From Corynebacterium sp. HMSC04H06 (GTDB lineage: Bacteria; Actinomycetota; Actinomycetes; Mycobacteriales; Mycobacteriaceae): DNA of 64,000 bases. Location of the stretch: assembly GCF_001815935.1 (NCBI RefSeq), contig NZ_KV823416.1, positions 17,634 to 81,633 on the forward strand, written 5' to 3'. A program made the position numbers and the translations under genes. Shown here piece by piece: positions 37,586-45,199 of this stretch (position 1 is its first letter; each line of letters begins with the position of its first letter). The notes under the pieces were generated by a model. That model had not been told where the DNA came from, did not search any database, and saw nothing but the letters and a program-made list of their open reading frames with translations.

Positions 37586-38953
37586 ATGGATAGCCAGCAT
37601 GACGATATAAGCAGCGGGCAGGCGTCCGCCTCCGGCCAGGCGGACGCCCAACCGGCCAAGGAAACCGCTCAACAAGACGCGAGGAAGGACCAGACCACCA
37701 CCCTGGTCAGCCAGGACGACCACGGCCTGGGCCGGGAAACCGCGCGGGATACGCCCGGCGACCCAGACAAGAAGGCCCAGGTACTGAGCGCGGATCTGAA
37801 GTCCGCCGCGCGCACCTCCCTGCAGCTCATCGCTGTCATCGCGGGCGTGGCCGTCATCGGCTACCTCCTGCGGTTTATCTGGGTCGGGCTCCTGCCGGTC
37901 ATCCTGGCCATTTTGGTCAGCACCGTGCTCTTTCCCATCACGGCCTGGCTGCGCCATCACAAATTCCCGCGCGCCCTCGCCGCGGTGACCACTCTGCTGG
38001 CGTTCTTGCTCATCTTCGTCGGCATCTTCTCCGCCATGGCCCCGGTGGTCTCCAACCAGGGCGCCACGCTGGTCAGCCAGGCCGAAAGCGGTATCAATGA
38101 GCTGGGCCGCTTGGTGGAAGAATCCCCCGTCAACGTCGATAGCGGGCAGCTCGAGTCCGTCATGGACGACGCCGTGAACTTCCTCAAGGGGCAGGCCAGC
38201 AACATCGCTACCGGCGTGATGACCGGCGTGTCCGCGGCCAGCTCCATCCTGGTGGCCTTCGTCATCATGCTCTTCGTGACGTTCTTCATCATCAAGGACG
38301 GCGACAAGTTCCTGCCGTGGCTGCGCAAGTACACCGGCTCGGCAGCCGGCTGGCACATCACGGAGCTAGGTTCGCGCATCTGGTCCACCCTGGCCGGGTT
38401 CATCCAGGCCCAGGCCGCCGTCGCCTTCGTGGACGCCGCACTCATCGGTCTGGGTCTGTGGGCCCTGCAGGTGCCGCTGGCCTTCGTCATCGCCGTGGTG
38501 ACCTTCTTCGCCAGCTTCATCCCGATCATCGGTGCGGTCACCGCCGGCGCCCTGGCCGTCGTCATCGCGCTGGTCTCTAATGGCTTAACCAATGCCCTGC
38601 TGGCGCTCGCCCTCATCGTCATTGTCCAGCAGGTGGAGGGCAACCTCCTACAGCCGCTGCTGCAGTCCAAGGCCATGGGCCTGCACGCCGCCGTGGTCCT
38701 ACTGTCCGTGACCATCGGTTCAACCCTGTCGGGCATCATCGGCGCCTTCCTAGCCGTGCCGGTGGCCGCCACCATCACGGTCATGCTGCGCTACTACGCC
38801 GAGATGACCGGCCTACGCTCCGGCGAGATCGACCCGGACGAGCTGGACATCTCCACCGGCGAGAAGCAGAAGGACAAGGACTCCGATAGCCAGGAGCCCA
38901 CCCCGCGCCAAAAGGTCGCTGAGCTCTTCCACTCCATGAGCCCGCAGCGCTAA
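37586..38953 (+). CDS. AI-2E/PerM family transporter
   Basis: A 455-aa membrane protein. The hydrophilic N-terminal region (about 65 residues) is followed by seven or eight hydrophobic segments (TSLQLIAVIAGVAVIGYLL, VGLLPVILAILVSTVLFPI, ILVAFVIMLFVTFFIIKDG, PLAFVIAVVTFFASFIPIIG, LTNALLALALIVIVQQVEGN) and a charged C-terminal tail. The motif FFASFIPIIGAVTAG and QQVEGNLLQPLLQ are diagnostic of this family, whose members export varied small molecules; AI-2 itself is not implied. The ATG at 37586 follows CATAGT by 7 nt, so I shorten the frame by three codons. A strong terminator follows. Confidence 0.9.
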   Translation: MDSQHDDISSGQASASGQADAQPAKETAQQDARKDQTTTLVSQDDHGLGRETARDTPGDPDKKAQVLSADLKSAARTSLQLIAVIAGVAVIGYLLRFIWVGLLPVILAILVSTVLFPITAWLRHHKFPRALAAVTTLLAFLLIFVGIFSAMAPVVSNQGATLVSQAESGINELGRLVEESPVNVDSGQLESVMDDAVNFLKGQASNIATGVMTGVSAASSILVAFVIMLFVTFFIIKDGDKFLPWLRKYTGSAAGWHITELGSRIWSTLAGFIQAQAAVAFVDAALIGLGLWALQVPLAFVIAVVTFFASFIPIIGAVTAGALAVVIALVSNGLTNALLALALIVIVQQVEGNLLQPLLQSKAMGLHAAVVLLSVTIGSTLSGIIGAFLAVPVAATITVMLRYYAEMTGLRSGEIDPDELDISTGEKQKDKDSDSQEPTPRQKVAELFHSMSPQR

Positions 38954-38974
38954 CCAAGCTGCGCGCACGCTTTA

Positions 38975-39012
38975 GCCCGGGCCGGTGACAACCGGTCCGG
39001 GCATTGTTGTGT
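38975..39012 (+). terminator. Intrinsic terminator after the AI-2E family gene
   Basis: GCCCGGGCCGGT (38975-38986), loop GACA, ACCGGTCCGGGC (38991-39002), then ATTGTTGTGTT. It is a 12-bp stem with one G-U pair and a U-rich tail on the plus strand. Confidence 0.88.
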
Positions 39013-39026
39013 TCTAAGCGTCTAGG

Positions 39027-39620
39027 TTAGCGCGGCAGCAGGCCCAGGTCGGTGACTGCTGACATCAGCTGGCGGGCGCCGCGGTCCAGCACCCCGGCCC
39101 AGGTACCCACGGAGGACTCGTCGGCCGGGTCGGAGACCTGCTTGAGCAGGGTGCAGGGAACGTCGAAGCGCTGGCAGACCGCAGCCACGGAGTAGCCTTC
39201 CATGTCACACAGGGCGGATTCCTGGGCCAGGCGGTTGCGGGTCTGGGTGTCGGAGACGAAAAGGTCGCCGGTGGCCAGGGTGCGCACCGGCAGGCGCCCG
39301 GAGGTGGGCAGCTCGATTCGCTCAGGTAGCAGGTACTTGCCGAGGTCGGACAGGACCTCCAGTTTGAAATCATGCTTGGTCACCGCGTCCACCTCGAAAA
39401 CGCCGGCCAGGCCGTCGTGCAGGGCGCCGGCGGTGCCGATATTGACCACCCGGGAGGGCATCTCGTCGCGCAGGCGGGCCTCGGTCAGAACCTCGGTCAG
39501 GGAGATTGCGGCCGGCAGCGTCCCAATGCCGGTAATCAGCAGTGCGGCGTCGTCAGGAACGTGCGCCGCTTCAGCGTCGACGGCAGCCACAAACAGCGGT
39601 TTATCAGCAATGCATCTCAT
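39027..39620 (-). CDS. Nucleosidase (MTA/SAH nucleosidase-like)
   Basis: A 197-aa member of the purine nucleosidase/phosphorylase superfamily. It shows LLITGIGTLPAAISL near the N-terminus, VVNIGTAGALHDG (glycine-rich phosphate/ribose loop), CDMEGYSVAAVCQRF (the Met-Glu pair that binds the ribose) and LLKQVSDPADESS (the Ser-Asp containing the catalytic acid). It is shorter than E. coli Mtn (232 aa). The likely role is cleavage of adenosyl thioethers or a related nucleoside for recycling. TAAGAT lies 7 nt before the ATG, so the transcript is leaderless. It converges with the AI-2E family gene. Confidence 0.85.
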   Translation of the reverse strand: MRCIADKPLFVAAVDAEAAHVPDDAALLITGIGTLPAAISLTEVLTEARLRDEMPSRVVNIGTAGALHDGLAGVFEVDAVTKHDFKLEVLSDLGKYLLPERIELPTSGRLPVRTLATGDLFVSDTQTRNRLAQESALCDMEGYSVAAVCQRFDVPCTLLKQVSDPADESSVGTWAGVLDRGARQLMSAVTDLGLLPR

Positions 39621-39790
39621 GTTTTAGATCTTACTTGGACGCCAGCGGACTTAGCACGGCGGCCGGGGTTTAACACGCGGCTCGCCGCAACAATGACGCT
39701 CCGGCCTCAGTCCTGGCGGGCAGAATCCCTCGGTTTCTTATCACCTGCGGGTTCACTTCGACGGCGAAACACCGTCCCCAACGCAGCGCG

Positions 39791-41086
39791 CTATCGCAGC
39801 CGCCGTCCCACGAAGCCGGCGGCCAGGGTGTTGCCCGTGCTCGTGTCGACCAGCAGGAAGTTGCCCACCGCGCCGCGGGCGGCGTAGTCCTCAACCGGAA
39901 GCTCGACCGGGGTCTGGAGCACGACGTGCGCGATCTCGTTGAGGGTGACCGCCTCCGGGTCTTCCTGGTCGGCCACGCCGTCCAGGTCCAGAATGCGCTC
40001 GACCTGCGTGATACGGGCCTTGACCACGGCGGTCCCGTAGCGTAGGTGAACCATCGGGCCGGACTTTAAGTCCTTGTCGGTCAGCGCGACGACGGTGGCA
40101 GCGAACTCGCGGGTGGCTTCCGGCCGGTCCGCACCGGAGATGAGGTCTCCGCGGGCCAGGTCCACGTCGTCGGCCAGGCGCAGCACAACGGATTCGCCGG
40201 CGCGGGTGGCCTCTACTTCCCCATCGGTGGTGTCGATGTGGGTGACCGTGCTGGTGCGGCCCTCCGGCAAGGCCACCGTGTCGCCGACGGCGATGGAGCC
40301 CGCCTGCACGCGGCCGGCGTAGCCGCGGTAGTCGCTGGCGTGCTCGCGGATGACGTACTGGATGGGGAAGCGGAAGTCCAAGTCCTCGGCGCGGCCGCCG
40401 GTAACCGGCACGTCCTCGAGCGCCTGCAGGACGGTCGGGCCGGAGTACCACTCCATCTGGGTGGAGGGCTCCACCACGTTGTCGCCCTTGAGTGCCGAAA
40501 TCGGCACGACCTGGGTGTCGGTCAAGCCCAAGCGTTCGGCCAGGGTGCCGAATTCTGCCTCGATGGCGCGGAAGGTCGCCTCGCCGTAGTCCACCAGGTC
40601 AATCTTGTTGACGGCCAGGATGACGTGGCGCACGCCCAGCAGGGCCGCGACGTTGGCGTGGCGGCGGGTTTGCTCGACCACGCCGTGGCGGGCATCGATA
40701 AGCAGCACCACGACCTGGGAGGTCGACATGCCGGTGACGGTGTTGCGAGTGTACTGCACGTGCCCCGGGGTGTCCGCCAGGATGAAGGTGCGCTTGTCTG
40801 TGGCGAAGTAGCGGTAGGCCACGTCGATGGTGATGCCCTGCTCGCGCTCGGCGCGCAGGCCGTCAACCAGCAGGGACAGGTCCATGCCGTCGAAGCCGCG
40901 GTCGGCGCTGCTGCGCTCCATGGATTCCATCTGATCGGCCAGCACGGACTTGGTGTCGTGCAGCAGGCGGCCGACGAAGGTGGACTTACCGTCGTCTACG
41001 GAACCGGCGGTGCACAGGCGCAGCGTCTCGCGCTCTTTGAGCTGATCCACTCCCTGGACCGGGGATGGGCTTTGGGTGGTAGGCAT
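39791..41086 (-). CDS. cysN: Sulfate adenylyltransferase subunit 1 (GTPase)
   Basis: A 431-aa EF-Tu-like GTPase that powers sulphate activation to APS with CysD. G1 CTAGSVDDGKSTFVGRLL, G3 LADTPGHVQYTRN and G4 AVNKIDLVDYG are intact, followed by two beta-barrel domains. There is no CysC (APS kinase) fusion at the C-terminus, so PAPS is not made by this protein. The start overlaps the cysD stop (TGATG). It is the last gene of the cysHDN operon; nothing like cysY or cysZ follows in the 170 bp before the nucleosidase gene. Confidence 0.95.
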   Translation of the reverse strand: MPTTQSPSPVQGVDQLKERETLRLCTAGSVDDGKSTFVGRLLHDTKSVLADQMESMERSSADRGFDGMDLSLLVDGLRAEREQGITIDVAYRYFATDKRTFILADTPGHVQYTRNTVTGMSTSQVVVLLIDARHGVVEQTRRHANVAALLGVRHVILAVNKIDLVDYGEATFRAIEAEFGTLAERLGLTDTQVVPISALKGDNVVEPSTQMEWYSGPTVLQALEDVPVTGGRAEDLDFRFPIQYVIREHASDYRGYAGRVQAGSIAVGDTVALPEGRTSTVTHIDTTDGEVEATRAGESVVLRLADDVDLARGDLISGADRPEATREFAATVVALTDKDLKSGPMVHLRYGTAVVKARITQVERILDLDGVADQEDPEAVTLNEIAHVVLQTPVELPVEDYAARGAVGNFLLVDTSTGNTLAAGFVGRRLR

Positions 41087-41985
41087 CAGAAATAGCCCTC
41101 CTTCTTGCGATCTTCCATGGCAGACTCGGATAGCTTGTCGTCTGCGCGGGTGGCGCCCCGCTCGGACAGGGTGGAAATGGAAATCTCGGCCAGCACCTCA
41201 TCCGGGGTGGAGGCGGTGGACTCGACGGCGCCGGTGCAGGACATGTCGCCGACGGTGCGGTAGCGCACGGTCTTGGTCACCAGCTCCTCGCCCTCGGTCG
41301 GCCCGCCCCACTCGCCGGGGGCCAGCCACATGCCGTTGCGGTTGAACAGCTCGCGCTGGTGGGAGTAGTAGATATCGGGCAGCTTAAGGCCGCGGGCGCC
41401 GATGTATTCCCAGATGTCGGACTCGGTCCAGTTAGAGATCGGGAAAACGCGGATATTCTCCCCGGCCATCTTGGCGCCGTTGTAGAGGTTCCACAGCTCC
41501 GGGCGCTGGCGGCGCGGGTCCCAGCCACCGAAGGAGTCGCGCACGGAGAAGATGCGTTCCTTGGCGCGGGCGCGCTCCTCGTCGCGGCGCGCCCCGCCCA
41601 GCACGGCGTCGTAGCCGCGCTCGGCGATGGTCTCAACCAGCGGGACGGACTGCAGCGGGTTGCGGGTGCCGTCGGGGCGCTCCTGCAGGTCGCCGCGGTC
41701 GATCCAGTCCTGGACCTTGGCCACGTGCAGGCGAGCGCCGGATTCCTCGACTAGGCGATCGCGGAACTCGATGACCTCCGGGAAGTTATGCCCGGTGTCC
41801 ACGTGGAGCAGCTCGAAGGGCACGGTGGCCGGGGCGAAGGCCCGGCGCGCCAGCTCGAAGACCACCACGGAGTCCTTGCCGCCGGAAAAGAGCAGCCCGA
41901 CTTTGTCGAACTGGCCGGCTACCTCGCGCAGGATGTGGAGGGATTCGTTTTCTAGATCTTTCAGATGAGGGGAAAGTGCAGTCAT
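41086..41985 (-). CDS. cysD: Sulfate adenylyltransferase subunit 2
   Basis: Catalytic ATP-sulphurylase subunit: ATP + sulphate to APS + PPi. The PP-loop GLLFSGGKDSVVVFELA is intact near residues 28-45, followed by HVDTGHNFPEVIEFRD and, towards the C-terminus, RYRTVGDMSCTGAVEST. I start it at the ATG at 41985 (299 aa), which overlaps the cysH stop in TAATG, rather than six codons upstream within cysH. The gene overlaps cysN at its 3' end, so H-D-N are tightly coupled. Confidence 0.95.
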   Translation of the reverse strand: MTALSPHLKDLENESLHILREVAGQFDKVGLLFSGGKDSVVVFELARRAFAPATVPFELLHVDTGHNFPEVIEFRDRLVEESGARLHVAKVQDWIDRGDLQERPDGTRNPLQSVPLVETIAERGYDAVLGGARRDEERARAKERIFSVRDSFGGWDPRRQRPELWNLYNGAKMAGENIRVFPISNWTESDIWEYIGARGLKLPDIYYSHQRELFNRNGMWLAPGEWGGPTEGEELVTKTVRYRTVGDMSCTGAVESTASTPDEVLAEISISTLSERGATRADDKLSESAMEDRKKEGYF

Positions 41986-42770
41986 TATTCGTGTAACCCG
42001 CATTCTGTCTTGCCGTCAGCGAATACTCGTCCCGAGCGGGCGTCGTCGCCCTCTGCCACGGGGAAGGTCAGGGGCGCGCACCCGATGGAGCGGTACCCCT
42101 GGAGGGTAAGGGGGTGGATGATGAGGTCGTGGTCGCGGATGTAGGCGTCCGTGTCATCCAGGTCCCAGGTGATAATCGGCGAAATCTTGAGCCGGCCCGT
42201 GCGGTCCAGGCTGAGCGCCGGGGCTTCCGCGCGGTGCTCGGAGTCCGCTCGCCGCAGGCCGGTAATCCAGCCCACGTAGTCATCCATGGCCATGTTCAGC
42301 GGCTCCACCTTGCGCATGCGGTTGTAGGAGGCCACGTCCCAGGAGTACATGCGCGGGCCGTAGACTTCGTCCTGCTCCTCCGGGGTCAGCAGGGGCCGGA
42401 TGCGGCGCAGCGGCAGGTCCGGGTAGCGCTTTTCGACGGCGTCGGCGGTCTCCAGGGTCTCTGGGAAGTGGAAGCCGGTGTCGATGAAGAGCAGGTCCCC
42501 GTCGAGCCCGGCGCAGTGGGCCAGCTCGGCGAGCACGGTGTTTTCCATAGACATGGTCACCGCCACGCGGCCCGGCGCGTGGGTCACGGTGAAGTCCATG
42601 ATGTCCTCCGCGCTGGCGTTGTACAGCTTGTCCGCCCAGCGGTCCACCAGTTCCTGGTTGGCGGCGGCTACCGCGGGCGACAGCGGCGCGGTGTCCCGGG
42701 TTCCTTCCGGACTCTGGCTGGCGTCGCGATAATTCTTACCACCACCCAGCAGGTTCACGTTTGTTGTCAT
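41985..42770 (-). CDS. cysH: APS/PAPS reductase without the canonical Fe-S cysteines
   Basis: A 261-aa thioredoxin-dependent reductase of the CysH family (adenylyl sulphate to sulphite). Recognisable blocks are LLFIDTGFHFPETLETAD, MRKVEPLNMAMDDYVGWITGLRR and the C-terminal catalytic KTECGLHE (Cys257). In Fe-S-type APS reductases the residues before RKVEP are CC, and the later motif is GCxPCT. Here they read Y149-N150 and C231-A-P-L234, so three of four cluster ligands are missing. The scaffold otherwise looks actinobacterial rather than like E. coli PAPS reductase. It is first in the cysHDN operon and divergent from the truncated reductase gene. Confidence 0.88.
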   Translation of the reverse strand: MTTNVNLLGGGKNYRDASQSPEGTRDTAPLSPAVAAANQELVDRWADKLYNASAEDIMDFTVTHAPGRVAVTMSMENTVLAELAHCAGLDGDLLFIDTGFHFPETLETADAVEKRYPDLPLRRIRPLLTPEEQDEVYGPRMYSWDVASYNRMRKVEPLNMAMDDYVGWITGLRRADSEHRAEAPALSLDRTGRLKISPIITWDLDDTDAYIRDHDLIIHPLTLQGYRSIGCAPLTFPVAEGDDARSGRVFADGKTECGLHE

Positions 42771-42868
42771 TATTTTAAGTGCGCTCCTTTGGGGTCAGTG
42801 CACCTTACTCTAGGTAATGCGGCCGATTCGCGCAGCCGAAGTTCCAGCTCCGCGCACCCGCGGGGGCG

Positions 42869-42897
42869 TTGTACTTGGGGAACGGGCAGAATATAAT
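42869..42897 (+). promoter_or_regulatory. Sigma-70-type promoter upstream of the truncated reductase gene
   Basis: TTGTAC (42869-42874), a 17-nt spacer, and TATAAT (42892-42897), directed towards the gene at 42972. The McbR-like box lies about 34 bp downstream of the -10, suitable for a roadblock or for control of this and the divergent cysH side. Confidence 0.65.
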
Positions 42898-42930
42898 TGC
42901 CCCCATACTGTACCGCTCGGACTATATTTA

Positions 42931-42946
42931 CAGACAGTACGGTCTA
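42931..42946. promoter_or_regulatory. McbR-like operator
   Basis: CAGAC, six bases, GTCTA: 9 of 10 positions of the McbR palindrome TAGAC-N6-GTCTA known from C. glutamicum, where McbR represses methionine/cysteine and sulphur-assimilation genes. It lies between the divergent cysH and reductase-like genes. Confidence 0.72.
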
Positions 42947-42971
42947 GACGAATTGCACTAAGGAGGTCATC

Positions 42972-43391
42972 ATGCCTAGCGCCCTCGGCTCGCGCGTCGC
43001 TGTCATCGGCGACGGCCCCGCCGCGCTTTCCGCCACGGAACGACTCATCGGGGCCGGCATGTGTGTCGACCTCATCTCCTCCCGCCCCGCCCCCTTCGGC
43101 TTCCTGCGTCACTTCGCAGCCCCAGGCACGCCCACCGACGGCACGCCGCACCTGCGGCTGATCGGCAACGTGCGCGTCGGCTCCGGCGGCGACATCACCC
43201 ACCGCGAGCTGCATGCACTGGGCAACCACGCTGACCCCGATCTGCTGGTCTTGGAGCTGCACGCCCGCGGCCTGGCCATTACTACCTGGGAGGGCTGCTT
43301 CCACCCCGCCGCGGCGACCGCGGAGCCCGCAGCCCCCACCGACTGGGACGCCGTCATCAGCCGCGCCGGCCTAGCGCCGCTGTGCTTCTAG
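42972..43391 (+). CDS. Truncated ferredoxin-NADP reductase-like protein (FprA-type N-terminal part)
   Basis: A 139-aa protein with the FAD-binding start of FprA-type ferredoxin-NADP reductases: VAVIGDGPAALSATERLIGAG, then VDLISSRPAPFGFLRHFAAPGTP and HLRLIGNVRVGSG. Full-length FprA is about 450 aa; the NADP domain and the rest of the FAD domain are missing, and the frame ends cleanly at LCF. A perfect AAGGAGGT ribosome-binding site and a good promoter suggest that it is expressed. In C. glutamicum, fpr2 neighbours cysI at the head of the cys cluster; here the reductase is cut down and cysI is absent. It is either a remnant or a small FAD-fold protein with a new job. Confidence 0.7.
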   Translation: MPSALGSRVAVIGDGPAALSATERLIGAGMCVDLISSRPAPFGFLRHFAAPGTPTDGTPHLRLIGNVRVGSGGDITHRELHALGNHADPDLLVLELHARGLAITTWEGCFHPAAATAEPAAPTDWDAVISRAGLAPLCF

Positions 43392-43474
43392 GCACCAAGC
43401 TTTCCCCGATCCCCACGCAAACCACTGTGCGCAGCTCTAGGCGGGTGTCCCAGCCTTAGGTTACTATTGCCTGC

Positions 43475-45196
43475 GTGGAACTTATCCGAATTATTATGAG
43501 CCGCTCGAAGCCCTACGTTGGCTTCGTTATAGCGGTGCTCGTGCTGCAGTCGGCCTCGACTGCGGCGACGCTCTATCTGCCCTCGCTGAACGCCAGCATC
43601 ATTGACGAGGGCGTATCCCGCGGCGACGTGCCCTTTATCTGGCGCACCGGCTCCATCATGCTGGCCGTGGCCTTGGTCCAGGTGCTCACCGCCGTCGCCG
43701 CGGTCTGGTTCGGCTCCCGCACCGCCATGGGGCTGGGCCGGGACCTGCGCCGGGAGGTCTTTGCCAAGGTCACGCGCTTTTCCTCCGAGGACCTGCACCA
43801 CTTCGGCACGCCGACGCTGATTACCCGCGCCACCAACGACGTCCAGCAGGTGCAGATGGTCTACCTGATGGCGCTCAACTTCATTATCACCGCGCCCATC
43901 ATGTCCGTCGGCGGCGTCATCATGGCCATCCGCGAGGACGCCGGGCTGTCCTGGCTGGTCTGGGTCTCGGTGGGCGTGTTGCTGGTGCTCATCGGGCTGT
44001 TGATCGCCAAGCTGGTGCCGCTGTTTAGCCGCATGCAGCTGCAGCTGGACGCGCTAAACGGCACGGTCCGCGAACAAATCGCCGGCATCCGCGTGGTGCG
44101 CGCCTTCGTGCGCGAGCGCTTCGAGACCGAGCGCTTTACCGAGGACAACTGGCAGCTGACCCAGCTGTCGCTGCGCATCGGCCAGCTCTTCGTGCTGATG
44201 TTTCCCATCATCACCGTCATTCTCAACGTCGCCACCGGGGCGGTGTTGTGGTTCGGCGGCCACCGAGTCGAGGCCGGCGACGTCGCCGTCGGCTCACTGA
44301 CAGCGTTCCTGCAATACCTGCTGCAGATCCTCGCCGCGGTCATGATGGGCTCGTTCATGGCCGTCATATTCCCCCGCGCGATGGTCTGCGCCAAGCGCAT
44401 CACCCAGGTGCTGGCCCACTCGCCCAGCATCGACGAGCCAGCCAACCCGCAGGACCCGCCGGCCGCGGGGACTGGCTGCACCATCGAGATGCGCGAGGTC
44501 AGCTTCAACTACGCCGGCGCGGAGGAACCCGTGCTCAGCGACATCAGCTTCACCGCGCAGCCCGGCCGCACGACCGCGATCATCGGCTCCACCGGCGCGG
44601 GCAAGACCACGCTACTCTCGCTCATCCCGCGGCTCTACCTGCCGGCGTCCGGCCAGGTCCTCATCGACGGCGCGGACGCCGCGCTGATGTCTAGGGCCGC
44701 CCTGGTCGAGCGCGTCAGCATGGTCCCGCAGAAGCCCTACCTGTTCAGCGGCACCGTGGCCAGCAACCTGCGGATGGGCAACCCGGCAGCTAGCGATGCG
44801 GACCTGTGGGACGCCCTGCGCATCGCCCAGGCCGACTTCGTCGATGACCTCGACATGCCAATTGCCCAGGGCGGCACGAACGTCTCCGGCGGCCAGCGCC
44901 AGCGCCTGTGCATCGCCCGCATGCTGGTCGCCCGCCCTAAGGTCTACCTCTTCGATGATTCCTTCTCCGCCCTGGACGTGCTCACCGATGCCCGCGTGCG
45001 CGAGGCCATGCAGGAACGCACACGGGAGGCGACCACTATCATCGTCGCCCAGCGCGTGGCCTCCATCCAGGACGCGGACCAGATCCTCGTGCTCGAGGCC
45101 GGGCGGATCGTGGCCCGCGGTACCCACGAGGAATTGCTCACCACCTCCCCGACGTACCAAGAAATCGTCGAATCCCAAGAGACTGCGAGGGCCTAG
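43475..45196 (+). CDS. ABC exporter half-transporter, degenerate ATPase site
   Basis: A 573-aa fusion of a six-helix membrane domain (residues about 1-310) with an ATPase domain. Walker A is GSTGAGKTTLLSL, the signature is NVSGGQRQRLCIARML, and Walker B is VYLFDDSFSALD. The residue after the Walker B Asp is Asp, not the catalytic Glu, the mark of the degenerate site in heterodimeric exporters such as TM287/288. Its partner with a normal site starts 3 bp downstream. The start is GTG, 7 nt after TACTAT (43462-43467), probably leaderless. The substrate is unknown, of multidrug or lipid type. Confidence 0.9.
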   Translation: MELIRIIMSRSKPYVGFVIAVLVLQSASTAATLYLPSLNASIIDEGVSRGDVPFIWRTGSIMLAVALVQVLTAVAAVWFGSRTAMGLGRDLRREVFAKVTRFSSEDLHHFGTPTLITRATNDVQQVQMVYLMALNFIITAPIMSVGGVIMAIREDAGLSWLVWVSVGVLLVLIGLLIAKLVPLFSRMQLQLDALNGTVREQIAGIRVVRAFVRERFETERFTEDNWQLTQLSLRIGQLFVLMFPIITVILNVATGAVLWFGGHRVEAGDVAVGSLTAFLQYLLQILAAVMMGSFMAVIFPRAMVCAKRITQVLAHSPSIDEPANPQDPPAAGTGCTIEMREVSFNYAGAEEPVLSDISFTAQPGRTTAIIGSTGAGKTTLLSLIPRLYLPASGQVLIDGADAALMSRAALVERVSMVPQKPYLFSGTVASNLRMGNPAASDADLWDALRIAQADFVDDLDMPIAQGGTNVSGGQRQRLCIARMLVARPKVYLFDDSFSALDVLTDARVREAMQERTREATTIIVAQRVASIQDADQILVLEAGRIVARGTHEELLTTSPTYQEIVESQETARA

Positions 45197-45199
45197 ACC

